Below, piece after piece: positions 18,796-28,066 of a stretch of DNA of 64,000 nucleotides; the stretch's first letter is position 1; every line of letters starts with the position of its first letter. The translations under genes were made by a program, and so were the position numbers. Origin of the DNA: Prevotella sp. (GTDB lineage Bacteria > Bacteroidota > Bacteroidia > Bacteroidales > Bacteroidaceae); NCBI GenBank assembly GCA_017475265.1, contig JAFVFY010000082.1, positions 1 to 64,000 on the forward strand. Reading direction: 5' to 3'. A model generated the notes under the pieces. That model worked only from the letters and a program-made list of their open reading frames with translations. It searched no databases and was not told the origin of the DNA.

Positions 18796-20799
18796 TTAGT
18801 CCTTGAGGTCCCAGTGGATGAAGTATCCGTCGTTGGTGATGCTGGTGCGGACCTTTCCTTGTGTGGCTGCGGGGTACTTGGGGGCGATGCGGGCGATGAC
18901 GCTGTCGCAGGCGGCGGAACGGTCGCCGCGTCCCGCGTTGCTCCAGCGGTCGGCCATCTTGCATAGGTAGCTGTATGCCTTACCCTCGGCGAGGTACTCC
19001 TTGAGGTACTCATCGGCGATGGCCCAGTCATAGAGCTGCTTGAGCTGCATGTCGGTGAGGCCCTCTGCGGCGGGTTCGCCCGGTATGGGGAGGTCGTGGA
19101 GGGTGCCGTTGGCTGCTCCGGCAATGCCGTGGTTTCCGCTGCCGCGCGGGTTGGAGGTGGGGGTGGATGACGACGGGGTTTCGCCGCCGAGCCATACGTT
19201 GTACTTCGGGTACCAATAGTCCGTGTCATCGGGCAGCTTTTTGTCTGGGAAGCGGTTGGCGATGCCGTCGTTCAGGAGACAGCGGGCCACGTCGAAATGG
19301 CCCAGGTGGGTCTCTGCCTCGGCGAGGAGGAAGTGGAAGTCATGGCCTCGGAAGGTGGGGATGGTGGGCTGGATCTTGAAGAGGTTCGTGCCGTCGCCGA
19401 TGTAGCCGTAGGTGCCGAACTGGTAACCGCTCGTGGCTGCTTGGGTGTTGGTGTGGTAAGCCTTATAGTAGTACTTCGAGACGCAGTCCTGTCCGCCGAG
19501 GGTGTTCATCACGACCTTCTGGTCGAGCGAGCGAATGTCATATTCGTTGTAAATATCCTTGCCATAGGCCGAGGGGCGGAGGTAGAAAGCGTCGCTGCTG
19601 GGGTACTCCGGGCAGAGATACTGCACGAGGCGGTTGCGCTGGTGCTGCTGGTAGTTGTAGATAATGCCGCTGATGACCTGCGTCTTGAGGCCGATGCCCT
19701 CCGTTGGGAAGATGTCAATGTAGGTGAACCACTGCTGACGGATGCCGGCGGTGAGGTCGCACATCTGATAGACGTTGGGCAATGCATAGCGGTAGTCGTC
19801 GATGTTGCGCCCGTTCTCGCCGATGAGGTTGAAGCCGGGGATGGGGAAATTGGGGTAGTTGGTCTCCTCTCCACCGAAGGGGAATGTATAGATGGAGTAG
19901 AGATAATCGACGATGGTGTTGCGGATCTCCGTCCAGTAGGGCTGGGCGGCCTCCTCGGGGAGGTAGTTGCAAAGCCAGGAGGTGAACTCCATGCGCATGA
20001 TCATAGCCGGGGGTGTGAGGTACTGCCAGGTGATGTAGGGTGCCTGCTCCTTGTTCTCGGGGTCGAGCCACTCCCACCATTTCATCAGACCGATGTGCGA
20101 GCCGTTGGCGTCGAGGTAGGTCTCGTCGGCGGGGATGAACATACCGTCAACAGTGATGCCGTCCTTGAGTAGGGCGATGGCCTTTTCGGCGAGCAGCTTC
20201 ATGTCGCACTTGGTGAAGACGCTGGCGTCACTGAGGTCCTTCTTCTCCGTGAGGGGGTCGTCGAACCAGTAGGCCTGACCGTAGATGCGGCCGAGCTGGA
20301 GGTATGCCCACGCCTTGATACGCAAGGTGCTGCTGAGCAGGGGAACGATGAAACCTTCGGCCTCCTCGCTGATGGCTCCCTTGTGGGTGCGGTGGTACTC
20401 GCCCATCTTGGCGATGTAGTCGTTACAGGCTATGACGATGGCGTAGTAGCAGGTGGGATCGGCGTATGGGTTACCGTCGGTGGGGTCGTAGTTATAGATC
20501 TGCTTCAGCTCGTCGGGGGCGTTCTCGGTGGTCTCAAGGATGTTGGCACGGGTGTCGGTGAGCCAGATGGCGTGGTCGCCGGCCTCCTGCACCCTGTTAA
20601 GGATGCCGAGCATGCCCTTGTAGATCTCGTCCTCGCGGTCGATGTAGTCTTCCTCGTTGATGACGTTGTTAGGGTCGGTGGAGAAATAGTCGGAGCATGC
20701 GCTAACGCTAAATAATAATGAACAAATAATAAATAATAAAACCAGCGGCTGAGCATAAACAGCACAAAGCCTCTTCATTTCGTCTATCTTGGTATCCAT
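18796..20799 (-). CDS. SusD/RagB family surface lipoprotein (distal pair)
   Basis: A 667-residue SusD-like protein, the glycan- or peptide-capturing lid of the SusC barrel encoded just upstream. The start could be 20799 or the internal ATG at 20778 (MKRLCAVYAQP), which gives a more normal lipoprotein signal. The lipobox is FSVSAC, lipidated Cys followed by Ser-Asp-Tyr. A RagB/SusD profile is seen (TDPNNVINEEDY near the N-terminus, FLLAEAETHLGHFDVARCLLN near residue 505). The hydrophobic core of the signal peptide is encoded by a heptanucleotide array (20709-20743) that forms one arm of element D1. It is the last gene of the seven-gene operon. Confidence 0.9.
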   Translation of the reverse strand: MDTKIDEMKRLCAVYAQPLVLLFIICSLLFSVSACSDYFSTDPNNVINEEDYIDREDEIYKGMLGILNRVQEAGDHAIWLTDTRANILETTENAPDELKQIYNYDPTDGNPYADPTCYYAIVIACNDYIAKMGEYHRTHKGAISEEAEGFIVPLLSSTLRIKAWAYLQLGRIYGQAYWFDDPLTEKKDLSDASVFTKCDMKLLAEKAIALLKDGITVDGMFIPADETYLDANGSHIGLMKWWEWLDPENKEQAPYITWQYLTPPAMIMRMEFTSWLCNYLPEEAAQPYWTEIRNTIVDYLYSIYTFPFGGEETNYPNFPIPGFNLIGENGRNIDDYRYALPNVYQMCDLTAGIRQQWFTYIDIFPTEGIGLKTQVISGIIYNYQQHQRNRLVQYLCPEYPSSDAFYLRPSAYGKDIYNEYDIRSLDQKVVMNTLGGQDCVSKYYYKAYHTNTQAATSGYQFGTYGYIGDGTNLFKIQPTIPTFRGHDFHFLLAEAETHLGHFDVARCLLNDGIANRFPDKKLPDDTDYWYPKYNVWLGGETPSSSTPTSNPRGSGNHGIAGAANGTLHDLPIPGEPAAEGLTDMQLKQLYDWAIADEYLKEYLAEGKAYSYLCKMADRWSNAGRGDRSAACDSVIARIAPKYPAATQGKVRTSITNDGYFIHWDLKD

Positions 20800-20841
20800 A
20801 ATTATTCTTTTTTCTTTTTTATTTATTATTTAGCGAAGCGC
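20700..20841. repeat. Inverted-arm element D1 at the SusC/SusD junction
   Basis: Arm 1 (about 20820-20841) on the minus strand reads GCGCTTCGCTAAATAATAAA. Arm 2 (about 20700-20743) is the approximate inverse, with heptamers TAAATAA, TAATGAA, CAAATAA, TAAATAA. Arm 1 abuts the SusC stop (20843); arm 2 lies in the SusD signal peptide. Confidence 0.75.
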
Positions 20842-20842
20842 A

Positions 20843-23800
20843 TTAGAAGTTCAGGTTAAAGCCTATTTTGACTGTGACGGGCAACGTGACCTTGGCGTAG
20901 TCAAAGCCCCGGAGGTACTCGTCGTAGCTGTAGGCGAACTCAGGGTCCCCGCCGAGGTACTTCGTCAGGGTGAAGAGGTTCTCGGCAGCAACATAGACAT
21001 TGCCGGAGCGGACGAAGGAGAAGAGCTTGTCGAAACCGTAGGAGAGACGGAGGGAGCGGAGCTTCAGGTAGTCGCCCTTCTCTATCCAGCGGTCGCTGAA
21101 CTGGTTGTTACCAATGATGTCGCCGTAGGTAGCGCGGGGCATGTCGGTCTGCTGTCCCTCCACCTGCCAGCGGTTGAGCACCGAGGTGGTCTGGTTGTAG
21201 AAGGTCTGCATCGACTCGGCATCGCGGCGGGTGGCGTTATAGACCTTGCTGCCGAGGGTGTAGCCGAAGTTGGCGTCGAGGGTGATTTTCTTGTAGCGCA
21301 GCATGAGGTTAATGCCGCCGAACATCTTCGGCATGGTGCTGCCGAGGGCTACACGGTCGTTGGCATCGATGATGCGGTCACCGTTCTGGTCGATGAAGCG
21401 CACGTCGCCGGCCTGGAAAGCATCGCCGTTGCTGTTCACGAAGCCGTCAGTCTGGGCCTCGGCGGTGGTGGTGTAGATACCGGCGGTCTGGTAGCCGTAG
21501 AACTCGTAGGGTTTCTGATCGACAGCCATAAGCACCTGGGCATCGTCGCCGTTGAAGCCTGTATATTTAATAATGTAGGAGCTGGGACCGCCAAGCGATT
21601 TCACCGTGCTCTTCAGTGTGGAGAGGTTGGCGGCGAGGACGAGGTCGAAGTCGCGGGTCTGAATGGGGGCGACGCGCAGCGACACTTCCAAGCCTTTGCC
21701 CGTTATCTTGCCCAGGTTCTCGTAGTAGTCGGTGGAGCCATAGACGGCCGACACACCGTTGTTGAGCAACAGGTCATAGCTCTCGTTGGCATACACGCCC
21801 AGCCCGAGGTCGAGACGGCCCTTGAGGAGCGATGCCTCGAAGCCGAGGTCGAGTTGGCGCTTCTTCTCCCACGTAAGCTTCGTGTTGGGCATGTTGGCGC
21901 GGGTGATGGTGCCGATGCCATACTCCGAGAAGACGCCAGAGACGTAGTAGTTCTTTCCGTAATTGGAGGAGAAACGGCTGTTGCCGCTCATGCTGGCCTC
22001 GAAGGTGACGTTCAGACGGTCGAAGAGCGAGGGCAGTGCGCCGGTGTTGGCGGCGAGGAAGGTCACTCCTGCCGAGGGGAAGAATCCGAAGCGGGCGGCA
22101 TCGTCGCCGCTGACGCTTGTGCCGTCAACGGCCAGTCCGGCCTGGGCGCGGACGATGCGGTTCCACGTGTAGTCGGCGTGGAGCGAGTAGCCCATGTAGT
22201 TCCACTCAAGGTTGTCGCCCGTCGTGGTTTTCTCGTCGTTGGTGTTGTCGAGGGTCTTCTGGTAGTCGTTGGCGGTGTTGTAGCCGCTGCTCCAGTCGTA
22301 CTCCACGTCGCGGCGCATGAGGCGTGCTGTGGCGAGGGCGTTCACCTCGTGGATCTTGTTGAAGGTGCGGTGGTAGTCGCCCTGTAGCTGGTAGGTGTTC
22401 ATGGTCTGGCGGATGACGCCGTTGCTGACCTGGTTACGGCCCGTGCCATAGAGCTGCGGGATGATGGCCTGGTTCGACACGCCAGGGATGAACATCGTCT
22501 CCTCGGTGTAGTTGTAGTAGATGCCGACGAGGGCTGAGAGTTTCAGGAAGTCGTTGAACTTGTAGTTCAGTCCTAACTGTGCGTTGGCATCGTAGATCTT
22601 ATCCTTGCCTTCGGCGGTGTTCACCAGGGCGAGGGGGTTGCTTACATTATTATAAGATGTATAGGGGATGGGATTCACCTGCCACGCGTTGTACTTCGCG
22701 TAGGTGGAGAGCAGCGAACCGTCGGTCTGCTTGGCGTAGGGACTCACCTGGGGCATGGAGCGCTGTGCGGCGAGGATGGGGTTCACCTCGGGGCGCATGC
22801 CCTGATGGTGCAGGTCGCTGTTCACGTAGGCAAGACCCACGTTGGCGGTGATGTCTATCTTGCGGCTGACCGTCACGTCGCTGGAGATGAGCGTGTGGTA
22901 GCGGTCGCTCTTCGTATTGCGCAGCGTACCGTTGTTGCGGGTGTAGCCAAAGGAGATATTGTACTTGACGATTTCGTCGCCTCCCTCCACGCGGAAGATG
23001 TTCTCCGTCTGGAAACCGTTACGCTGTATCTTTTTCATCCAGTCGGTGTCCTCGTTGAAGAGGTAGGAGTAGAGATTCGTGCCGTTCTCGAGGAAGGGAT
23101 AGTCGGCGGTGAGGGTGGTAAACGAGGGATAGGCCGTCATGCCGATGGCTCCGAGATAACTGCGGTATTGCGCAGCGTTCATCATGGGCAGGGTGGAACC
23201 CTTGAAGTTAATGCCATATTGCCCGCTGAAAGAGATGCGGGTGTCGAGGTTGTCGCTCGTGGCCTGCTGCGTCTCAATCATCACCACGCCGTTGCTGCCG
23301 AGCGAGCCGTACATGGCGGCATCGGCGCCCTTGAGCACGGTAATGCTGCGGATGTCCTTGGGCGAGTAGCCGAAGAGCATGTCGCGGCTGTAGCCGTTGA
23401 TGATGCCCGAAAGCTCGCGCTGTCCAAAATAGGGCACACCGTTGATGACGATGAGCGGGGCGTTGTCGGCTACGAAGGAGTGTATGCCCCGGATGTTCAT
23501 GTACGTTCCCTCTCCGGGCATGCCGCTCTTCTCGATGACTTGGAGGCCGGAGAGTTGGTCGCGCGTGGCAGCGGCCACGGAGAGCTTCTGGCTGAAGTCC
23601 TTGGTCTGGATGCCGCTGACGGTGACGGGGCGCTCGTCGCGCGAGAGCGTTCCGTAGGCGGTCTCGGCCTTACCGTCGTAAAGGGCTTCCTTCTGGGGGG
23701 TGAGGGTCACTTGGAAGGTGCCGTCGCCGTTTTTCTTCTTCAACAGGCGCAGGGGCAGGGTACGCTCGTAGAAGCCGTCGGCCTTGATGGTGACGATGGC

Positions 23801-23998
23801 GTCCTGGTCGGCGGTTTCCAAGGAGAACACGCCGCTGTCGTCGGTGACCACCGAAGTCTTTTCTCCTACGATGGTGACGATGGCTCCACCGACGGGCTGG
23901 CCGTTGACGGCACGCACCTGAGAGGTGATCGCGGTCTGAGCAGTAGCAGCGACTGCGAACAGACAGGCTGCTGCTAATACATATATTCTTCTATTCAT
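20843..23998 (-). CDS. SusC/RagA family TonB-dependent outer-membrane receptor (distal pair)
   Basis: About 1051 residues from the ATG at 23998 (MNRRIYVLAAACLFAVAATA signal peptide); the nine codons upstream are not needed. A carboxypeptidase-D-regulatory-like domain follows (ITSQVRAVNGQPVGGAIVTI), then a plug domain with NAPLIVINGVPYFG and DIRSITVLKGADAAMYGSLG, then a long beta-barrel ending in VTVKIGFNLNF with a C-terminal aromatic. It is the channel partner of the downstream SusD protein. The upstream FAS1 lipoprotein gene is separated by element C2 rather than a promoter-containing gap. The absence of hydrolase genes leaves the substrate unknown. Confidence 0.93.
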   Translation of the reverse strand: MNRRIYVLAAACLFAVAATAQTAITSQVRAVNGQPVGGAIVTIVGEKTSVVTDDSGVFSLETADQDAIVTIKADGFYERTLPLRLLKKKNGDGTFQVTLTPQKEALYDGKAETAYGTLSRDERPVTVSGIQTKDFSQKLSVAAATRDQLSGLQVIEKSGMPGEGTYMNIRGIHSFVADNAPLIVINGVPYFGQRELSGIINGYSRDMLFGYSPKDIRSITVLKGADAAMYGSLGSNGVVMIETQQATSDNLDTRISFSGQYGINFKGSTLPMMNAAQYRSYLGAIGMTAYPSFTTLTADYPFLENGTNLYSYLFNEDTDWMKKIQRNGFQTENIFRVEGGDEIVKYNISFGYTRNNGTLRNTKSDRYHTLISSDVTVSRKIDITANVGLAYVNSDLHHQGMRPEVNPILAAQRSMPQVSPYAKQTDGSLLSTYAKYNAWQVNPIPYTSYNNVSNPLALVNTAEGKDKIYDANAQLGLNYKFNDFLKLSALVGIYYNYTEETMFIPGVSNQAIIPQLYGTGRNQVSNGVIRQTMNTYQLQGDYHRTFNKIHEVNALATARLMRRDVEYDWSSGYNTANDYQKTLDNTNDEKTTTGDNLEWNYMGYSLHADYTWNRIVRAQAGLAVDGTSVSGDDAARFGFFPSAGVTFLAANTGALPSLFDRLNVTFEASMSGNSRFSSNYGKNYYVSGVFSEYGIGTITRANMPNTKLTWEKKRQLDLGFEASLLKGRLDLGLGVYANESYDLLLNNGVSAVYGSTDYYENLGKITGKGLEVSLRVAPIQTRDFDLVLAANLSTLKSTVKSLGGPSSYIIKYTGFNGDDAQVLMAVDQKPYEFYGYQTAGIYTTTAEAQTDGFVNSNGDAFQAGDVRFIDQNGDRIIDANDRVALGSTMPKMFGGINLMLRYKKITLDANFGYTLGSKVYNATRRDAESMQTFYNQTTSVLNRWQVEGQQTDMPRATYGDIIGNNQFSDRWIEKGDYLKLRSLRLSYGFDKLFSFVRSGNVYVAAENLFTLTKYLGGDPEFAYSYDEYLRGFDYAKVTLPVTVKIGFNLNF

Positions 23999-24054
23999 AT
24001 TACACGTAATTTTCATTTTCACCACGTATTCTTTTTAACAACATATTTATTTTT

Positions 24055-24233
24055 AACAACGAATTAAAACGAATTTCACGGATTGTCACGAATTATTTTT
24101 TTTATTTCACTAATTATTTCTGATTCCACTAATTATTTCTGATTTCACGAATTGTTTCTTGATTTCACGAATTACCAAAAAATTCGTTCTATTAATTCGT
24201 TTAATTCGTAATAAATTCGTGTAATTCGTTGTT
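24055..24233. repeat. Inverted-arm element C2 between FAS1 and SusC genes
   Basis: Ends AACAACGAATT (24055) and AATTCGTTGTT (24233) are inverted, with internal degenerate copies of ACGAATT / ACTAATT spaced through an AT-rich centre. It is of the same family as C1 at 11188-11307. The stretch 23999-24239 holds this element and no recognisable -7 promoter motif. Confidence 0.8.
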
Positions 24234-24239
24234 AGAAAA

Positions 24240-26081
24240 CTAATAGTTGTTGTGTGTCGGGCGCAAGCACCAGTGGTACATGAAGAGCTGGAACTTGTTG
24301 CCGCTGTCGCCGGCGGCGGTGGAGCGGATGGTGGAGCGGTAGGCCATGTCCTTCGACTCCACGCGGATGCGGAAGTTGCCGTTGCGCTTCATGGTGACGA
24401 GGCCCACGGTGTAGCCGTCGGTGTCGTAGGCGGCCACGTTGGCATCGTACTCGCGCCATTCGTCGGGGTCGAAACCTTCGGGGTAGCCGGGAGCCATGAT
24501 GCCGTAGGTGGGAATGTCGTTGGCTATGCGGTCGGCGTTCATCTGGTCGGCGCGTCCCTCCCACACGAACTCGCCGTTGAAATAGATGCTGATGCGGTAG
24601 GTGGTGGAGCGCTCGAAGCCCATGCGGAGGTAGTACTCGCCGGCGGGGAGGTTCACGGGCAGGGCGAGGTCGTTCTCAGCGTCATAGACCAGACCGCTGT
24701 ACTCCACGCCGACGACGAGCGAGTCATCGATGGCCTCGTCGGTGGGACAGGCGGTCAGCAGGTTGTAGTCGATGATGGGCCAGCCGTACTTGTACAACGC
24801 ATCGTAGGAGGCGAGAGTGGAGATACTGGTAGAGAAGAGTCCGAGGTTGGTCCAGTCGAAGTACTCTCGCATCAGTCCCTCGTCGTTACGGATGTTCGAG
24901 GCGTCCCAAATCTGGTAGAAGCGGGTCTTTACACGATAGATGACAATGTGATTGGGGATTTTCAGGTTCGTGGTGTAGTAGGCGTAGCCATTGGAGAGGT
25001 TCACGCGATTCTGCGTATCGACGGTCTGCACGGAGGGTCGCCACCAGGTGTCGTCAACGGCCTTGTAGGTAGTCTCATCGGCGCGCTCGTCGATAACCAT
25101 CTTACAACCACCCACGGCAAGGAAGTCCTCTGCCTGGGCGTTCACCTGCGCGGTCTCCAGGCGCTTGTCGGAGAAGCAGGCGCAGACAATCCACTCCTCA
25201 AACTTCTCACGGTCGGTCTCGGTAGCCTCGCGGTTCAGCCACGAGGGTATGCTGTCGAGGGCACTGCGGAGGGCCTTCTCCACCTGCACGTTATTGGGGA
25301 TGAACATGGTGGTGACATAGTTCTCGTCGCGCATGTTCCATCGCTCCACGCCGCTGTCGGTAAAGCGATCCATGAGGGTGTTGCGGGTCACCCAAACCGT
25401 GTCATAGACCACCTCACCAGCCTGGTTTACGCCCGTGGCGGCTGAGTGCTCGCGGTCGAAGACACGCTGCTCGTATTTCGCCACGAGAGCCTTGAAGGTG
25501 GAGTAGTCATCGCTAAGCTGCTTCAGGTAGTCATAGACAGAGAGGCGCACGGGGAGCACACCGTCGATGACATAGACGTAGCCGTTGTCGGTCTTGACCA
25601 CGCGCTTGATGGTGTAGTTGTCTATCTTCAGGCTGCTGCCGCTGCCATAGACCCAGATGGTCTTGCCGGCGCGGTTGTTGATGCCGAAGCCGTCGCGCAG
25701 CTCGGAGGGCGTGACGGCGATGTCGCTGATGCTGTTGTTGGCGAAGACCTTACGGTCGGCGATGGAGGCTCCGCTGAGGGTGCCGTTGTCGCAGACCACA
25801 AAGGTGTACTGCTTGTCAAGGCTTGTGACCTCGTAGGCCCCGGCCTGCTCGAAGAGCTGCGAGATCTGCGAGAGGTCGCTGTTGCTGCGGAGGTAGGAGA
25901 CAATGTCGCCCTGATAGACCTCGGCGGTGGAGGATGTGACGGCGGCCTCGTCGTAGTGGTCGTCCCAGTCGGAACAAGAGGCTAACCCACCCCCGACCCC
26001 TCCCAAAAGGAGGGGGGGGAAGATAGTACATGCCCTGAGTAGCCACGTCTGTATTTTTGTTCTCATTGATTTGCTCTTCAT
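24240..26081 (-). CDS. FAS1 (fasciclin)-domain surface lipoprotein C
   Basis: A 613-residue lipoprotein. The signal region contains PPLLLGGVGGGLASC, with lipobox LASC; its Gly-rich part comes from the arm of element B2. A FAS1-like domain begins near residue 55 (DIVSYLRSNSDLSQISQLFE) with the TFVVCDNGTL strand. A second FAS1-like region is at about 180-400. The C-terminal third (about 450-613) looks like a beta-sandwich, possibly ligand-binding (EYYLRMGFERSTTYRISIYF). FAS1 lipoproteins next to SusCD pairs occur in Bacteroidota and are thought to be surface-exposed auxiliary binding proteins. Lies between a FAS1 gene and a SusC gene in the operon. Confidence 0.82.
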   Translation of the reverse strand: MKSKSMRTKIQTWLLRACTIFPPLLLGGVGGGLASCSDWDDHYDEAAVTSSTAEVYQGDIVSYLRSNSDLSQISQLFEQAGAYEVTSLDKQYTFVVCDNGTLSGASIADRKVFANNSISDIAVTPSELRDGFGINNRAGKTIWVYGSGSSLKIDNYTIKRVVKTDNGYVYVIDGVLPVRLSVYDYLKQLSDDYSTFKALVAKYEQRVFDREHSAATGVNQAGEVVYDTVWVTRNTLMDRFTDSGVERWNMRDENYVTTMFIPNNVQVEKALRSALDSIPSWLNREATETDREKFEEWIVCACFSDKRLETAQVNAQAEDFLAVGGCKMVIDERADETTYKAVDDTWWRPSVQTVDTQNRVNLSNGYAYYTTNLKIPNHIVIYRVKTRFYQIWDASNIRNDEGLMREYFDWTNLGLFSTSISTLASYDALYKYGWPIIDYNLLTACPTDEAIDDSLVVGVEYSGLVYDAENDLALPVNLPAGEYYLRMGFERSTTYRISIYFNGEFVWEGRADQMNADRIANDIPTYGIMAPGYPEGFDPDEWREYDANVAAYDTDGYTVGLVTMKRNGNFRIRVESKDMAYRSTIRSTAAGDSGNKFQLFMYHWCLRPTHNNY

Positions 26082-26160
26082 ATATATCGCTTATTATACT
26101 TTATTTCTAATTTTAATTCTAACTTTTCTCCCCTCCCCTCGGGAGGGGCTGGGGGTGGGT
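25985..26160. repeat. Inverted-arm element B2 spanning the FAS1/FAS1 junction, start codon and signal peptide
   Basis: Arms at about 25985-26018 (inside the signal peptide of the 24240-26081 gene) and 26128-26160 (ending 1 nt before the stop of the 26162-27973 gene). Arms match the B1 unit in inverse orientation. The ~110-nt core contains the start codon at 26081 and is homologous along its length to the core of B3. Confidence 0.92.
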
Positions 26161-26161
26161 T

Positions 26162-27973
26162 TTATATTGGTACGAACTCCAGGTAGTCGAGCGAGAGGTG
26201 GTAGTTACTGTTGTTCTTCGCCTCCACGTCCATGAGGGTGATCTTGAAGGTGTGGCTGCCGGAACCCTCGAAGTCCAGGCTGCCGTAGATGGTGCTCTCG
26301 CCGATTTGATAGCGCGGCAGACGGCCCATGCCCTTGTACATATAGGCCATGGTGGAGTGGTCATCGAGTTCGAAACGCACGAGGGTACCGCTGTTGATGA
26401 AGTTATTGTGGTTGATATCCTTGCAGTAGTGGAGCACCACCTTGTAGCGACCGGCGATGATGGTGGGCGTGGTGAACTGGATCCACCCGGCGAAGCCGAG
26501 GTTGAGGATCATGAAGTTGTCCATGTAGGCACCGTACTGGGCGGCGGCACCAGAGAGGGCATCCTTCTTGTAGCCCACGCGGCGGTAGGTGTTGGTCTTT
26601 GCTTTCGATTCGTTGGCCTGGTAGGTGAACGAGCTTATCGTGCCGAAGTTACCGTCGAAATGATCTTCGGAGAGGTCCACGTCGCGCATGGTGTTGTCAA
26701 TGGGTGTATAGAACACATTTCCGAGGCTGTTGGCGGCTCCCCAGGCATTGACGTAGTTGATGATGTCGGGCTGGTTTAGGAAGTCCCAGACCACACGCAC
26801 CGGTGTCGGATGGAAGACGGGCATGACGCTGCCCACGCGGTGGATGAGTCCGTTGCGTGCCTGGATGTTTGTGCGCACGAGGGGTATCTCGTCGTTCAGA
26901 AGATCCTGACCGCCCTTGCGGCTGATGGTGATGGCCTGGCCTGAAAACTGCGTGTCGTAGATGCGGGTCTCGGCATCGGCCTCGGGGTCGTCGCTCTCGT
27001 AGGCGAGCAGTTCTTCCTTCGTATATTGACGGGGCAGGAAGTGATACTTGATGTAGTTGCCCAGGTCTTTGTCGGCCTCGTTGTCGCTATGGGCTGCGAG
27101 GTAGCTCTTCAGCGATGCCACGTCGTTGATGCCCGCGGCCTGATAGACGCTGTTGGGCACGGCCATGCAGGTGAAGGTGTAATTGGTGACCACGGTGCCA
27201 GTGAGGGTGTAGCTCACCTTGCTCACCAAGGAGGCGATGCTGTCGTAGCCGCACTCATGGACAGCCTGTGCGAAGATGCCGTAGGTGTCCTCATCGGCAT
27301 CGAGGCGATCCATGATGGTCTCCACGAGGGGTACGATGACATCGTCCATCTCGTAGAGGGTGGCATTGGCGCAGGTGGTGGCGGTAAACTTACCCAGCTT
27401 GGCCTGGTTGTTGAAGAAGATGGAGTCTGAGCCGAGGATGATGTCATCGTGGCGGTTCACGTCATCGACATTAGTCTCTATGCGACCGTAGCGCACGGTA
27501 AGGTTCGTGCCGAGGAGCGTGGTGTCGGGAATCTCACAGCCCCGGTCGGCATTGCTGCGTCCCTGCTCGGCTAAGTTGTCTATCTGGGTGTCGTTGTATC
27601 TCGCCCTATTAATTATATGTACGCGCACGACGCTCTTGGCATAGCCGACGGACAGCTGCGATACGCTATCGACGCCTTGCTGACGGAGGAAGCGCGTCAT
27701 GGCCTCGTTGGTGGGACAGAATACGGTGGCGCTGGCCGAGCCGTCCTTCAGGGCGTTGTAGTAGTTGGCGTGCTTGAGTAGCTCCGTCCAGAGGGAGTAC
27801 TGTGCCGCGTCGCGCTCCAGGATGTCGGTGGCCGACATCTCAGCCTCCTCCGTCGTCGGGGTCATGAAGAGGCTGCCCTCGTTGGGGTCGGAGCAAGCGC
27901 TTACGCTAAATAATAAATAACAAATGATAAATGATAAACCTATCAGATGTCCTTTCCTTATAATTGTAACCAT
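26162..27973 (-). CDS. FAS1 (fasciclin)-domain surface lipoprotein B
   Basis: A 603-residue lipoprotein with lipobox FSVSAC, then Ser-Asp-Pro-Asn. FAS1-like domains: the first at about 45-190 (YSLWTELLKHANYYNALKDG, TVFCPTNEAMTRFL), a second at about 205-400 with the same layout (TFTCMAVPNSVYQAAG). The last ~150 residues form a predicted jelly-roll with YKVVLHYCKDINHNN and FEGSGSHTFKITLMDV, resembling small carbohydrate-binding modules. Its signal peptide core is encoded by heptamers at 27907-27941. Surface location and auxiliary binding next to SusCD are inferred. The start is the ATG at 27973, placed just after the 46-bp duplication. Confidence 0.83.
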   Translation of the reverse strand: MVTIIRKGHLIGLSFIICYLLFSVSACSDPNEGSLFMTPTTEEAEMSATDILERDAAQYSLWTELLKHANYYNALKDGSASATVFCPTNEAMTRFLRQQGVDSVSQLSVGYAKSVVRVHIINRARYNDTQIDNLAEQGRSNADRGCEIPDTTLLGTNLTVRYGRIETNVDDVNRHDDIILGSDSIFFNNQAKLGKFTATTCANATLYEMDDVIVPLVETIMDRLDADEDTYGIFAQAVHECGYDSIASLVSKVSYTLTGTVVTNYTFTCMAVPNSVYQAAGINDVASLKSYLAAHSDNEADKDLGNYIKYHFLPRQYTKEELLAYESDDPEADAETRIYDTQFSGQAITISRKGGQDLLNDEIPLVRTNIQARNGLIHRVGSVMPVFHPTPVRVVWDFLNQPDIINYVNAWGAANSLGNVFYTPIDNTMRDVDLSEDHFDGNFGTISSFTYQANESKAKTNTYRRVGYKKDALSGAAAQYGAYMDNFMILNLGFAGWIQFTTPTIIAGRYKVVLHYCKDINHNNFINSGTLVRFELDDHSTMAYMYKGMGRLPRYQIGESTIYGSLDFEGSGSHTFKITLMDVEAKNNSNYHLSLDYLEFVPI

Positions 27974-28062
27974 AACTTTATTCTTTATTCATTATTCACT
28001 ATTCATTAGCGAAGCGGTGCACTTTATTCTTTATTCATTATTCATTATTCATTAGCGAAGCG
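27897..28062. repeat. Inverted-arm element D2 at the SusD/FAS1 junction
   Basis: Arm 1 (28021-28062) on the minus strand reads GCGCTTCGCTAATGAATAAT and ends just before the SusD stop at 28064. Arm 2 (about 27897-27941) holds the inverse GCGCTTACGC plus heptamers TAAATAA, TAAATAA, CAAATGA, TAAATGA and lies in the signal peptide of the FAS1 gene. Confidence 0.75.
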
Positions 28063-28066
28063 CTTA
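27975..28066. repeat. Tandem 46-bp duplication within element D2
   Basis: Copies 27975-28020 and 28021-28066 agree at all but one of the first 42 positions (ACTTTATTCTTTATTCATTA ... TTAGCGAAGCG). The second copy includes the SusD stop codon. Built from TTATTCA heptamers. Confidence 0.85.

Noticed and set aside
22805..23977. 390-codon plus-strand ORF opposite the distal SusC gene
   Set aside because: It is an antisense shadow of a confident SusC gene; its composition (Val, Gly, His, Asp rich) reflects codon bias of the other strand and it has no recognisable motif.
24252..25445. 397-codon plus-strand ORF opposite a FAS1 gene
   Set aside because: Antisense shadow with low-complexity Val/Gly/His composition; the minus-strand frame has signal peptide, lipobox and FAS1 motifs.
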